43,074 nucleotides of DNA from an uncultured Alphaproteobacteria bacterium (lineage in GTDB: Bacteria; Pseudomonadota; Alphaproteobacteria; RUG11792). Location: NCBI GenBank assembly GCA_910588255.1, contig CAJUOM010000008.1:1-43074 (forward strand), read 5' to 3'. The position numbers and the translations under genes are program-made. This document shows positions 43,024 to 43,074 of the stretch, one piece after another (the first letter of the stretch is position 1; the number at the start of each line of letters is the position of its first letter). The notes below the pieces were generated by a model that was not told where the DNA came from, ran no database searches, and worked only from the letters and a program-made list of their open reading frames with translations.

Positions 43024-43074
43024 GAATTTTTTGGATATATCTTAAATTGAAAATAAAACATCTCCTCCTAAATA

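Overview
This is an AT-rich stretch of a bacterial chromosome. It most likely comes from an Alphaproteobacterium of the intracellular, reduced-genome kind (Holosporales- or Rickettsiales-like). The lineage markers are a circularly permuted two-piece tmRNA, an alpha-type SspB, a TrcR/DUF1013 cell-cycle regulator, a DnaA-like HdaA, and a SurA/YmdB/HrcA/TolQRA housekeeping set. Pseudogenes, scattered single genes of larger pathways (a lone nuoC, a pheT without pheS) and several species-specific secreted proteins fit a host-associated life style. The exact genus cannot be read from the sequence. Promoters found by eye follow TTGAAA/TTGACA - 17 nt - TAAAAT/TATAAT.

Layout. 1-1380: a secreted ankyrin-like protein. 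1493-3308: tRNA-Asn, an amino-acid permease and trmL. 3314-4600 (minus): a truncated nuoC, sspB and the permuted ssrA (tmRNA), which lies just upstream of sspB. 4600-5460: a gene-free block holding a 26-codon remnant of a secreted gene, its promoter, a dispersed repeat, a long GC-rich palindrome and copy A of a candidate structured RNA. 5462-13835 (plus): degP, mfd, a tandem pair of divergent LysR-like proteins and tyrS. 13860-15240: a pseudogene with a perfect promoter, then a second remnant of the secreted family. 15256-23000 (minus): a compact run rplU-rpmA-pepF-tamB-priA-mlaA. 23200-27370: a beta-rich secreted protein, a D,D-carboxypeptidase, and two paralogous small secreted proteins on opposite sides of it. 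27385-27840: a palindrome plus RNA copy C. 27933-31959 (plus): trcR, ferredoxin, hdaA, pheT. 32029-33461 (minus): a frame-broken secreted beta-rich gene. 33781-37103 (plus): surA, ymdB, hrcA. 37114-40719 (minus): tolA, tolR, tolQ, pyk. 40828-41187: repeat, palindrome and RNA copy B. 41255-42964 (minus): an ABC-exporter-like protein with no ATPase motifs, then tRNA-Ala.

How parts work together. TolQRA, MlaA, TamB, SurA, DegP and the carboxypeptidase are all envelope genes (outer-membrane biogenesis, lipid asymmetry, periplasmic quality control, peptidoglycan trimming). tmRNA and SspB form one ribosome-rescue/proteolysis module and are physically adjacent. TrcR and HdaA belong to alphaproteobacterial cell-cycle and replication control.

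The most unusual material is non-coding. A multi-hairpin element of about 180-400 nt occurs three times, with compensatory changes between copies, each time beside a long palindrome. In addition, four copies of one conserved promoter/leader drive two large secreted genes and two deletion remnants.
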